From Caecitellus pseudoparvulus (Eukaryota > Bigyra: Bicosoecida): DNA of 64,000 nucleotides. Position 1 is the first letter of the stretch; each line of letters opens with the position of its first letter. The stretch spans positions 1,178,001 to 1,242,000 of the forward strand of contig CBFFRQ010000018.1 of assembly GCA_965644315.1 (NCBI GenBank), written 5' to 3'. The position numbers and the translations under genes are program-made. Below, one piece after another: positions 40,201-50,349 of the stretch. A model generated the notes under the pieces. That model saw only the letters and a program-made list of their open reading frames with translations, did no database searches and had not been told where the DNA came from.

Positions 40201-42242
40201 CCACCAGCGGCGCACCCAGTGCCCTGGGCCCCGCTGCCGACGCCCTGGCAGCTGCCCAGGACGCGCCGGCCTCCTCCTGGGATGCCGCCTACGGCCTGTT
40301 TGGCGAGGCCAGCCAGGATGCCTCTGCTGAGGCGGTGCTGGCCGGCGCCGCCAAGCGCTACACGCTGTCCACTGGCAACGCCAACGTGCTGATGGATGTG
40401 CTGCTGGAGAGCGCCGGCATCCAGCGTGGCCAGGCCGGCACGTCTCTGGCAGGGCGCTTCGGCACAGACGCCGCAGACGCCGCCGACGCGGGCCTGGCAG
40501 GGAGCGTGGAGGACGAGGCGCTGGCGCAGGTGACCCACGACCCTGAGTACCTGCTCAAGGCGCTGGGCTTGCCCCGCACGCCGATGACGCTGGACACGGC
40601 TGGCGCGGCCACCCAGCACTTTGCAGCAGCGGACGCGGCCCGCTTCGCCGTCATGCACCCCCGCTCAGTGAGCACCATCGTGGCTCGCCTCGAGGCGGAC
40701 GGCTCCGCGTGGGCACAGGCCACGCTGCAGCGCCTGCGGGCGTGCAGCCCGACGGCAGTGGTGCTGACCCACCACCTGCTGGTGCAGGCGGCGCGGGTGG
40801 ACTTCAACACGGCGGCGGCCATGGAGGCCCGTGCCGCCGCGTACATGCTGGGGCACCCAGACTCAGAGGCGGGCCTGGCTGCCGCAGCGAGCGGGGCGGC
40901 GCCCACCTGGACGCCGGCCACCATTGAGGAGGTGGACGAGGCAGCCCTGGCGGCTGTGCTGCTGCCAGGCTCCAGCGCCGTGGAGCTCAAGCCCCGCCCG
41001 GCAGGGGATGCGCCACTGCAGGCGCTGCGGTCGGCGGCAGTGGACAAGTGGCTGGGGCAGTGGACGGAGCACCTGGAGTCAGGCTTCGGGGCGTCCCAGC
41101 TGGGGCACCTCTTCGCTGGCCGGTTCAAGTGGAACTACGAGCTGGGGGAGCACACGGACTACGCGCCCACGCCGCCCGTGCTGCCCAAGGAACTCGCCTT
41201 CGAGACGCCGGAGGAGGCGGCCCACGCTCGCCAGGACCTGCACGAGTACGACGTGAAGGGCGTGTCAGCCCGGGAGTTCGAGGAGGGCCCCGTGGACCGC
41301 TCACGGCGGTGGCGAGAGGACCGTGCCCCCGCTGCTGGCGCGTCTGCAGGTGCCGACAGCGCCGCCCCAGTGGCCACGCCCTTCAACATCCGCGTCAGCA
41401 CGTCGGGGCTGCCGGAGCAGGACTCCCTTGCCGTGCCGCAGCCCGCGCCCGCCGTGCCCGCCTTCAACGGCAAGACGCTGCCTGAGATCGTGCAGGCAGT
41501 GCTGGCTGCGGCCGACCCCGCGGCAGCAGCCCAGGCGGCGCTCAAGTTCGTTGCCGAGGCGTCACCTGCTGTGGCCCCCACTGGCGCCGTGCCCACTGCC
41601 GGCACGGGGGAGTTGGTGGTGCACGCCGCTTCAGACGCCCTGACGTACAAGGTGTCGGAGGCGGCGGGGCAGATGGCAGGCACGGCGGGGTGGGCCCCGC
41701 CCTACACTGCCCGCCTGGACGCGCTGTACGTGCCAGGGCAGGGCGGCGAGCCCCTCACCGATGCCGCCCGCGCCGCGGCTGCCGTGGCTGGCAAGCAGGA
41801 CGGCGGCGAGGAGGCGTCCCCTGACGCGCTGCTGCAGGAGGCGACGGCCCTGCTACAGGCCCTGGCAGCGGGGGAGGAGGGCGCCGGGGCCGGGGCTGAG
41901 GGCGTGCCCACGCCAGAGGACCTCGTGGCGGGCGCCCCCTCTGCGCCCGGCATCATGACCCGCGAGACGCTCGCCATGCACGCTGACCTGCACGCTGCTG
42001 CCGTGGCAGCGGGCGTGGCCCCGGAGGACTTGTCGCAGTATGACACGTGGATGGAGGGCAAGCAGCGACGCCTGGCGGGCATCCTGGCCAAGGACGCCAA
42101 GGGCCTGGCCCTGAGCCGGGCGGAAGCAGAGGAGCTGCTGAAGGCAGACACCTTCGGGCTGGTGGCTCTGGACATGCCTCGCAAGGCGGCCGCTGGCGCC
42201 AGCGTCGGCAAGGCTGCCCCCGCCGAGCAGAACGACAGGTAA
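34251..42242 (+). CDS. HIBCH/mS47-like crotonase-fold protein with giant Ala-rich extension
   Basis: Exons 34251-34652, 34730-34783, 34878-34949 and 35046-42242, all joined in phase 0, encode 2,574 residues. The N-terminus is Arg/Ala-rich without acids (MQAAALRGARSAPAARSRAA), like a mitochondrial presequence. Residues ~100-390 are a crotonase domain of the HIBCH type: VFSSGLDYKHI, DKPVIVAANGVAMGAGASLAVAS, AFPETGLGLVPSGGASYALSRMP, YLALTGGHLSGP. HIBCH has PDxGG where this has PSGGA, so a catalytic Asp seems lost. Plant mitoribosomes contain an HIBCH relative (mS47), a possible role here. The last ~2,150 residues are one open, Ala/Pro/Gly/Asp-rich stretch in a single exon, with isolated ordered blocks such as HLFAGRFKWNYELGEHTDY. 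Function of the extension unknown. Confidence 0.78.
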
Positions 42243-42427
42243 TGCACAATGCAAGTGCGACCGCTGCACGTGTGTGTGGCTGCACCGTCTTGGCAGATGG
42301 TGCAGTGCTTGCCGCGCAATTAGGTATTGACCGCAGACACCTGCGTGCGTGAGGGCGGAGAGTGAGCGCCGTTGTGCCGCAGGCACGACTTGCCCCGCGC
42401 CGGCGCAGTGCGGCACACGCAGGCGCC

Positions 42428-45400
42428 ATGGCCACCCATGTCGTGGAGCGCCGGCAAAGCCCGGACCCAGCGCGGTCCCCCTCCCCGTCACGTGACGCCC
42501 ACCGAGCACTGTTGGCGGCGGCGGAGCGCGCGGCAGCCGAAGCGCCAGCGGGCTCCGCAAACGCCAACGGGCAACTAACAGTGACTGTGGACCAGCAGCG
42601 AGGGCATGGTGGTGATGCTGGTGCGCTGTATGATGAGGCAGGAGGGCCGGTGTACTTCAGCAAGGGGCTGCAGTATGTGCCAGGTGCGTGGGCAGTGTCG
42701 CCGCGACCCGCGAAACGACGCCGACCAGCACAGGCACCTGCCGCACGTGTCCGCGCCGCTCTGCCACCGCAGTTGAGACACGGCTCATGGGGCGCCCACA
42801 CATTCATGATTCCGCCAGTGGTGCTTCCTTGGACAGCCGCATGAGTGCAGATGTCCGCGCCGGCACCACCACTGCAGATTACCTGTACCCCCCCTCTGCC
42901 ACAATGTCCCGCGACGCCGCCACGGGCAAGTGGAAGTCGCAGACGGCAGGGCCGCACGCAAAAGCCTTTGACGTGCACGTCCTGCAGCCATGGGGGGGCA
43001 AGGGCTTCTTTCGGGGGCGGCGGTCGGGCGAAGGCGCCGACGCGGGCGTTGGGCGCGAAGCGGACGTCGTGCTGGGCGCCTGGTCCTGCTGCCGGTCCAT
43101 CCACCCCGATGCACGCGGGTGCACGTCGGCGCCCAGCCACAGCTGCACCACGCTGAAGTGTGCCCAGTGTGGCGTGCGGTACGGCGTCATGGAGAACCTG
43201 CGCGCCATGGCGGGGCAGACGCCCAACTGCAAGCACCACGCGGCTGAGCCGGCGAACGTGGACGCCTTCGGGGAGCCCGTGTGGCCCTGCTGCGGCGCGG
43301 TGGGCCTGTCCAACTCCAAGTACCATAGCCACTCCGGCGGCAAGGCGTCGGAGTACGTGGACCACGGCGCCGCACGCTTCGTCCCGTGGGGCTGCCGCAG
43401 CGGCTTCCACCGCCCCGCGGTGACACCCCTCGTGGACCCCGCCACGGCCGCTGCGGCGACGCCCACTGTCGCCCTGCAGGACGCCGTGTGGACGCTGCAG
43501 GTGCTGCAGCCTGGGCAGCTGACGCCGGGCGCGTTTGACTCGGGTCTGGACAAGCTGCCGGGGTTCGTGACACGGGCCCTGGCCAAACACGACCCAGCCA
43601 GGGACGGCAACCTGACTGCGGAGCACCCGTCTCTCATGCTGCTGAATCCCTGGGAACGCATGGTGCGGGTGGACGGCGTGCCCGCCAAGGTGGGTCGCAG
43701 GGAACTGCTGGATGCCCTGAGCACCGCCAGTGCCGGCAGCGGGAACGGTGGCATCCTGGCTGCGTGGCCCTGTGTCCATGACGACATGAGTCGGCACGTC
43801 GCGAGTGGGGCCGTGGATGCGGCGGTGCTGGAGGGCCGGGATGCTGCTTGCGATGCCGTGTACGCTGCCTTCCCGCAGGCTCGCCGTGCCTCCCACGCAG
43901 CACACGGCGGCAGTGGCTGGCATCCCGACGTCCCCGACACCCCCGTGCACCCCCTGTACGTGGACGCCACCTGGTTCGTGGAGTGCGCGACGCCTAGTGC
44001 CGCCCAAGCCCTGGTGGAGGCCCTGAAGGAGGGCCTGGCCGTCGGCCACGGCACGTGCACTGCAACCCTGGACCCGACGCAGACGCTAGTCCTGGCGCTG
44101 AGCAGCCAAGGGCAGGGCGTGTGGGTGGACACCTTGCTGCCCTCCAAGGCCGTGGCCGCCTCGGCAGGTGCCGCTGGGGCACTGATGGGGGACCTGGTGT
44201 TGAAGCTGGCGGCGCGCCTGGCGCCCGTGTCCCTGCAGCGCCCCCCCCTGTCCCCCACTGCCCCGCCCGCCGCCTACGCCTCCTCTGCGGATCGTCAGGC
44301 TGTGCTGGACCAGGCGGCAGAGCTCATGCGCGCCAGCGCGTCACTGGCAGCGGGAGGGGTCGTCACGGCAGGGCGCCCCCTGGCAGCCGGGCGGGGCGTG
44401 CCGGGCCACTGTGCCCAGTGCAGCGGCCGCGAGAGTGTCACGACGCGCGTGCAGACGTCCAAGGGCGTGCAGGTGGCGCTGAAGAGCGAGGGGTGCAGGT
44501 ACCACCCCGGGTTCTGGTGCCCTGCCCTGCGAGTGCGCCAGGTGCTCATGCACCGCCCTCAGGCCATCGTGGCGGGGGCGGGCGGGCGCAAGCCTGTCAT
44601 CCGGGCTCGCAGTAGCCGGCTGAAGGGGTACATCCACGCCCCTCCAGCTGGCCGTCGTGTGCGCAAGGGCCACGCAAGTCCGCCCACACACAGAGGCAGG
44701 GTGCCCGCCCAGCGCCCGCCTAGGGAACGGGAGGATGCAGTGCTCCCATCACGCACAGCGCCGCCCACACACCCCAGCCGGCCCAAAGCGAGTGCCAAGC
44801 CCATCCCCAGCCACGGCCACGCTCCACCCTCTCCACAGGCGCCGGCAGAGGCACCCAGGACACGGGCGGACCGTGCTCCGTCCCCCAGCCCAGTCACCCC
44901 TGGGAGCTCTCCCAGGAAACCAGAGCCAGGGGGGGGCGCCCAAGGCTCCAAACCAGACAAGCGCACCGCCTCGCAGCGGAGAGTGGGCCGCCCCGCCATC
45001 AAGTACACTCTGGGCGGGCCGCCACAGACGCCGCCGCCCCGGGCCACCACCCCGCCTCCACCTGCCTCCCAGCCAGTGTGGTACTCCTCAGTGGCCGACG
45101 CAGTGGGCGTGCCCGCCCTCCGCAGCGCCATGCCCAGTCTGCAGACGGAGGTGCTGTTCCAGGGGTACGTCATCCCGGAACACGACGACGCGCCCCTGCC
45201 GGTGCCGCCGCCCTTTGACGTGCCCATCCCAGTGTACCCACCCTCCCCCGTGCCGACGCCGTGGCGGTGGCTGCATGACACCATCACAGCAGACGCCGTG
45301 CGGCCGCCACCACCCCTCCTCCTGCTGCCGGCACACACCACTCGCAAGGCGCTGGCAGGCGCCCAGACCCGCGCCCCCGCCAGCGCCCTGACCACCTGCC

Positions 45401-47058
45401 GTGGGGAGAAGTCTGCCGCCGTGTCTCGCATCGCCATGCCGCCCCGCCTTCCCCTGTTCAGCCCAGAGGGGCAGGGGAGCGGCTGGGTGGCGCCGGGTGT
45501 GCTGTGGCTGGCGCCCGTGCCCATGCTGCTGCCACCCCTGCCGCCGCGTGTGCGGAACACGGCTGCCACGGTGGTGGGGGACGACCCCGTGTACCTGCCA
45601 GTGGACGATGGGCACCGCATGCGGCGCATGTACCCCGTCATCACGCTGCCCGTGAAGAACCGCGCCGACATCCCCATCACCGTGTCTGTGTGGGAACACT
45701 TCGCAGAGGTACACCCCGCGCTCGACTTCCACCGGCCCGCCAGTTGGGGCTACCGCCTGCTGGTGCCTGACGAGGTCAGCCACACCTTCCCCCCCAGGTC
45801 CGTGTCCACCGTCACGCTGGCGGCGGCAGACCCCAACTTCCTCAGCAAGACCATGATGGCGCCGGTGGCCCTGCACTGGCGCCAGCCCACACAGGCGGAA
45901 CACGCCCTGCTGTTCTCCGCTCTCCCCCGCAAGAAGTGGCTGCACGACCGCACGCCGCCCGGCATGCCCACGCCGGGGGATGCGCCGGGCAACCCCCTGC
46001 CCACCCTCATGCCGCCGCCACCCACGCCCCTCAGCACGGCGCACGCCACCATCATGGCAGCCGCCGTCACCTCCAAGGAGGGCAACTTGGCAGCAGCCCG
46101 CAACGGCGGGCGCCTGGCTGTCGGGCGGGCTTCCCAGCACGCCCAGGCGCTGTGGGACGACGAAGTCACCCTGGCCGGCGGCCTGACCTCCCTGCACGGG
46201 GGCGCTTCCGAGGCCATGGAGCATGTGCTGGCGTCCAGCCTGGCTGGTGCGGCGGGCGCCGTCCCCCTGGCCGTCTCAGACCTGGCCCTCAGCCGACACC
46301 CTGCCTACTCACAGCGGCTGCAGGCACACTCTGGCGCCAACAGCACTGCCAAGGCTGCCGGAGGGCTGCACTGGGCGGCCCCACGGGACCACAGGCGGCT
46401 GGGCGGCAGCGGCACCCCAGCGCCGCCCGGGCAGGGAACCGGCGGTGGCAGCACCGGCAAGCGCCGGCCAGCCTCTGCGGGGCCACCTCGGCGACAGCAC
46501 GTGACGCACGAGGAGGCTCTGGACAGCCAAGCAGCCTACTACGCCGAGCGCATCGCTGCAGACGCCGCCAAGACCCGCCCGGCGCCGCCGACACGGAGGC
46601 CCGCCGTCACACGACCAGCCAGCGCATCGCCACGCCGTAAGGCGCGACCTGCCTCAGCAAAGGCGGCTCGTCGCAAGGGCCGACCGACGTCCGCGACGCC
46701 TCGTCGCAAGAGCCGACCCGTCTCTGCCAAGAGCAGGGCCAAGCGAGCCCCCGTGCAGTTCCGGGAGCCGGAGGCTGAGGTGGAGGAGGGGGGCGGTGCC
46801 CCCCCCACTCGCCCTCTGAAGCCAGATGACAGTGACGAGGCATGGCAAGCGCTGTTCGACGCACACTACCAGAAGTACCCTGATGTATTTTCGCCCATAG
46901 CGCAGCAGGAGGGGGGCGTGGGTGCCTTGCCCCCCTTCGACGGCTTTGGGGAGGCCCCCTCCCCCAGCCTTAAGCCCCCCGAGCTACGAACGCCCTCGGG
47001 GCAGTCGCCCAGGCCCGCTCAGGCCCTGTTCACAGGGGCCTCAGAGCCAGGGTACTGA
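42428..47058 (+). CDS. Cys/His-cluster protein with RPxSA repeats, unknown function
   Basis: Exons 42428-42683 and 42773-47058 encode 1,513 residues. After a disordered start, residues ~190-275 hold a Cys/His-rich region: WSCCRSIHP, HSCTTLKCAQCG, CKHH, WPCCGAVG and YHSHSGG. A second cluster follows near residue 640: HCAQCSGRES, then GCRYHPGFWCP. Both could bind zinc. The middle is proline-rich with a possible beta domain near residues 1035-1075 (FAEVHPALDFHRPASWGYRLLVPDE). Near 46460-46740 there are five RPxSA motifs in a basic, Ser/Lys/Arg-rich tail. I do not recognise the family; the low-complexity parts give no function. Convergent with the next gene, 11 bases apart. Confidence 0.8.
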
Positions 47059-47069
47059 ACGACGCCTGG

Positions 47070-48974
47070 CTAGGCCGACACAGGTCGAGCCTGAGCCGCC
47101 TGCCACGCCGCCCGGCGCTCCGCCAGCACGGCATCCCACTCGGCAAACCGACGCGCACTGAAGGCGCTGGCAATGCAATTGGCAGCGTACACCCTCTGTC
47201 GGTGCTCGGCCGCTGCCTGGGCCGCCTGGTTTGCCGCCAGGGCCCGCCAACCACTACCTCCTCCCGCCTCCTCAATCGCACGCGCCTCCGTCGCTTGGCG
47301 CAGAGCAGCTGCTGCTCGCCGCTGCAGTGCCTGGCTCGCGGCAGCCAGGGCCTGCTCACTCAGCCGAGGAGAGGCAGTGACAGCCTCCGCTGCGTCCTCA
47401 CCTCCCGTGCTTGCCTGCGCGCTGCGCTCCCTGACTCGGGCGGCGGCAGCGGCCTGAGCTGCGGCAATGTGTGGCGGCACGGTGCCACCGGTCGCGGCGG
47501 CAGTGGGGGTGGGGGGATCCGGTGCAACCCGCGCCTGGGCAGCTCGGCGCGCCGCTCGACGACCCGCCGCCCGAGCAGCCTTGGCAAGGGCTCCTGGAGT
47601 GTGCTGCGCCCCCCGCCGAGGTGGAGGTGCCTCTGCAGCCTCGGCAACGCTGGCGCTGTGTGCCTGGGCGGCGTCATCTGCGTTGGACGAGGAGGAGGTG
47701 GCGGAGGCAGGCCGAGGCGGAGTCTGCGGCCCAGCAGAGGATGGTGTGGAGGGGGTGGGTGAGGGGGCTGCTGCTGCCGCTGCCGCCTCTGCCCGCCGCC
47801 GCTGGGCCATGGTGGCGGCAGCCAGGGCGAAGCCGTCCCAGGCGCCAATGCTGGGCAATTGCTTGGCAAGCTCTGCCACCCGCGCAAACCCCGCCCCCTG
47901 GGGCACGGCGCAGTACACGGCTCTGGACCGTCGCCGTCCCAAAGCCCCTGGCCGCGTGATGGGGGAGGGGGGCGGGGGGGGGCTCTCTGTGGGCGTGGCA
48001 TGCTTCGGCAGAGTCAGAGTGCAGGGGCGAGGAGGGGGCGTGCCAGCCCCCTCGTCAGGGCTGGTCGCCGCGTCGGCAGCCTGGCCAGCCTCCGAGGGGG
48101 GGCGAGGAGCGGGGGGGGTGTCGCTGCTGCTCTGGCTCACTGGGCTGTGGGTGGGGGCGGGGGGTTCGACAGGCGGGGACGGCATGGGCCCACCCTCCGC
48201 GTGCAGGCCCACGTGGGGTGCCCCCCCCTCCTGCCGAACGCTGCGCAGGTCTGGCATCCAGTCGTCGTCCTCGCCCCCACCGTCGTCAGGGGGGGGCAGG
48301 TCCGGCCGCAGGGGGTCATCCGAGATCCACCGCGGGTCCTCCACCTGCTCCCCCCCCTCAGGCACGGGCGCAGGCGCGGGCGCAGGGGGCTCTGGACAGG
48401 GGCGGGTCTGCAAGGCCTCGGCGGCACGCTGGGCCGCCGCCCGCACCGCGCGCTGGATGTCCAGAAAGGTGACGCCGGCGCCCCTCTGGGGGGGGGACTC
48501 GGGCGAGGGGGGCGTGGGGCGTCGCTGGCGGAGCCTGAAGGAGGGCAGGCGTGGCTTGCGTGGAAGGGGGGCGGCCTCGGGCACGCCGCGCTGGGGCACT
48601 GCTGGGCCTGTGCTCTGTCGTTGGGCCTGTCGGTGGCGGGGGGAGGCGGCTGAGCTTGGGCCGGTTCGGCGGTGGGGCGCGAGCAGGCCGGGGGTGGCAG
48701 CGGAGGAGGAGGGGGGCACTGGCGTGGCCCACACCGGCAGCGATGGTCCACGCCCCCCTGTCGCAGGCGTGGACAGGCGCTGGGGGTACGGGAATGTGAG
48801 GCGGGCTGTGCTCCGGCGGCGACCTGCGAAGTCCACGGTGGCTGGTCTCTGAAGCTGAGAGGGAGGCGAGGCAGCCTTGGGCTTCAGCATGACCAGCGGC
48901 CCCACACCGACGCGCTTGATGCGTGCTGATATGGCATGGAGGTATGCGGCCCCGGGCAGGTCAGCGTGTGCCAT
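47070..48974 (-). CDS. Disordered Pro/Ala/Ser-rich protein, unknown function
   Basis: Single exon, 634 residues from MAHADLPGAAYLH. Most is Pro/Ala/Ser-rich and predicted disordered. Ordered-looking parts are LDIQRAVRAAAQRAAEAL, YCAVPQGAGFARVAELAKQLPSIGAW and the C-terminal helix RRFAEWDAVLAERRAAWQAAQ; it ends RPVSA, echoing the RPxSA motifs of the convergent neighbour. The plus strand also has a 461-codon ORF (47467-48852). I prefer the minus frame: it is longer, has helix-forming blocks, and has GCGGTAATCG 20 bases upstream of the ATG. Which strand is coding remains uncertain. Confidence 0.6.
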   Translation of the reverse strand: MAHADLPGAAYLHAISARIKRVGVGPLVMLKPKAASPPSQLQRPATVDFAGRRRSTARLTFPYPQRLSTPATGGRGPSLPVWATPVPPSSSAATPGLLAPHRRTGPSSAASPRHRQAQRQSTGPAVPQRGVPEAAPLPRKPRLPSFRLRQRRPTPPSPESPPQRGAGVTFLDIQRAVRAAAQRAAEALQTRPCPEPPAPAPAPVPEGGEQVEDPRWISDDPLRPDLPPPDDGGGEDDDWMPDLRSVRQEGGAPHVGLHAEGGPMPSPPVEPPAPTHSPVSQSSSDTPPAPRPPSEAGQAADAATSPDEGAGTPPPRPCTLTLPKHATPTESPPPPPSPITRPGALGRRRSRAVYCAVPQGAGFARVAELAKQLPSIGAWDGFALAAATMAQRRRAEAAAAAAAPSPTPSTPSSAGPQTPPRPASATSSSSNADDAAQAHSASVAEAAEAPPPRRGAQHTPGALAKAARAAGRRAARRAAQARVAPDPPTPTAAATGGTVPPHIAAAQAAAAARVRERSAQASTGGEDAAEAVTASPRLSEQALAAASQALQRRAAAALRQATEARAIEEAGGGSGWRALAANQAAQAAAEHRQRVYAANCIASAFSARRFAEWDAVLAERRAAWQAAQARPVSA

Positions 48975-48993
48975 GGACGGGGTTGGGTGGCCT

Positions 48994-49003
48994 GCGGTAA
49001 TCG
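48994..49003 (+). promoter_or_regulatory. GCGGTAATCG element
   Basis: 20 bases upstream of the minus-strand ATG at 48974. Confidence 0.5.
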
Positions 49004-49366
49004 GTGCTGCTCAAAGCATGAAGGTCGGACGCAGCAGCCAGGTCTGCACGGGACCCCAACCCCCGCAGTGCAAGGGGTCGTCACGACCTTCGTGTCACTC
49101 GGCAGGAGCTTATGCAGCGAGTGCACGCCGCCTTGAGAGCAGGGGAGGTGCCACAAGCGTGCGTGTGCGCAGCTCGGCACTGAGCGAGGCGGCTCAACTT
49201 GGACGGGGCCTGGAAGGCGCTGAGCACCCCCACACCCGAGTGCCGGCCTCCCTCCCAGCGCAATGTGGGGCTCAACTATTCAAACATGTCAAACTTCACC
49301 CCGTGCTTGTCCGCCTGCTTTCATGGTGCTTCACACCCCCCCCAGGCGTGTGCCGGCTGCAATTGA

Positions 49367-49376
49367 GCGGAAATAG
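49367..49376 (+). promoter_or_regulatory. GCGGAAATAG element
   Basis: 124 bases upstream of the plus-strand ATG at 49500. Confidence 0.4.
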
Positions 49377-49499
49377 GCCTTTGCCTCGCACGCCTTGCAC
49401 TTGGCCTGCGCTGCGCAGGGTGCCCACTGTGCCCAAGGCAGGCCCAGCTCTTGTGCGAGACAGCCGCCCGCTGCTGTTTGCATTGCCCCAGTGCCAGCC

Positions 49500-50299
49500 A
49501 TGGCCAGTGAGGCGCAGCCACCGCGCCCGAAGAAGGCCAAGGCCGCTGCCGACGGTACAATCATCAGGTACGGCCGCAGCGCCGTGCGCGGTGCCGCCTG
49601 CCGCCGCGGGCCACAGCCACTCGCCTGCGCCACAGTGCTGGCCGATTCACCGTGTTTCCTGAGAAGTTCATGGCTCTGTCCAGCTGGAAAGCCCTGGCCC
49701 CGGCCCAGGCCGCTGCCGGCGTGTCGGAGGAGCCTAGCACTGGCACACCGCCTGCGGCTGGGGGAGGCGGCGGGCTGGCGCGGGGCCGCACGCATGAACA
49801 GCAGGCGGCGCGTGGCAGGCGCAAGGAGAAGCCGGCAGCCAAATCATCCTTCCCCCGCCTGCCTGTGGACGACAAGTCGCTGCAGACGTCGCTGCAGGCG
49901 CTGAACCACGTCAGGCACATGCTGCTGAGCACGGCGGAGGTGGCAGGGCTGGACGTCACGCACGCCCAGCACCGCCGTGGGTCGGGCACTGCCAGCACGC
50001 CCCGTGGTGCTGCGACCTGGGCCCCGCCGGCCAGCAAGGCCGCTGCTGCGCCTGCGCCTGCCGTTGCTGCGCGCAGCGTGCCTTCCTCGGCTGCCGCTTT
50101 GACGGGCGCTGAGCGGCAGCGGCTGGCGAAGGACTCGGAGCTGGAGGAGATCAGGGAAGGCAAGCGCAGGGCAGACGTGAGGGTGACCCAGTTGGAGAAG
50201 GAGCTGGAGGCGGTGAGGGCGGAGCTCATGGTGGCACAGCAACGAAACCAGCGGGCGGAAATTGAGCGCAGCCAGCCACGCCCGCCTCCCCCTGGGTGA
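49500..50299 (+). CDS. Small basic protein with C-terminal coiled coil, unknown function
   Basis: Exons 49500-49567 and 49636-50299 encode 243 residues. The join gives TIISAGRFTVFPEKFMALSSWKA, a compact and probably conserved block after the basic PKKAKAAA leader. The middle has an amphipathic stretch, KSLQTSLQALNHVRHMLLSTAEVAG, then an Ala-rich linker. Residues ~200-235 form a coiled coil (ELEEIREGKRRADVRVTQLEKELEAVRAELM). I do not recognise the family. GCGGAAATTG occurs at 50255 but in coding sequence near the 3' end. Convergent with the next gene. Confidence 0.7.
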
Positions 50300-50349
50300 C
50301 GAGGGCTACTCCATCCGCCCTCGCTGAAGGACAATGCAACAGTGCCGCA

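Larger units (their letters stand above)
48975..49499. other. Divergent intergenic region
   Basis: About 525 bases between two divergent genes. GCGGTAATCG (48994) sits by the minus gene and GCGGAAATAG (49367) by the plus gene, one element for each. Nothing else was recognised. Confidence 0.5.

Noticed and set aside
47467-48852. 461-codon plus-strand ORF
   Set aside because: Low-complexity Gly/Ala/Arg/Trp-rich and antisense to a longer minus ORF with helix-like blocks and a promoter-type element; kept only as an uncertainty.
50255-50264. GCGGAAATTG near the end of the 243-residue gene
   Set aside because: It encodes AEIE in coding sequence and is not near a gene start; counted as chance.
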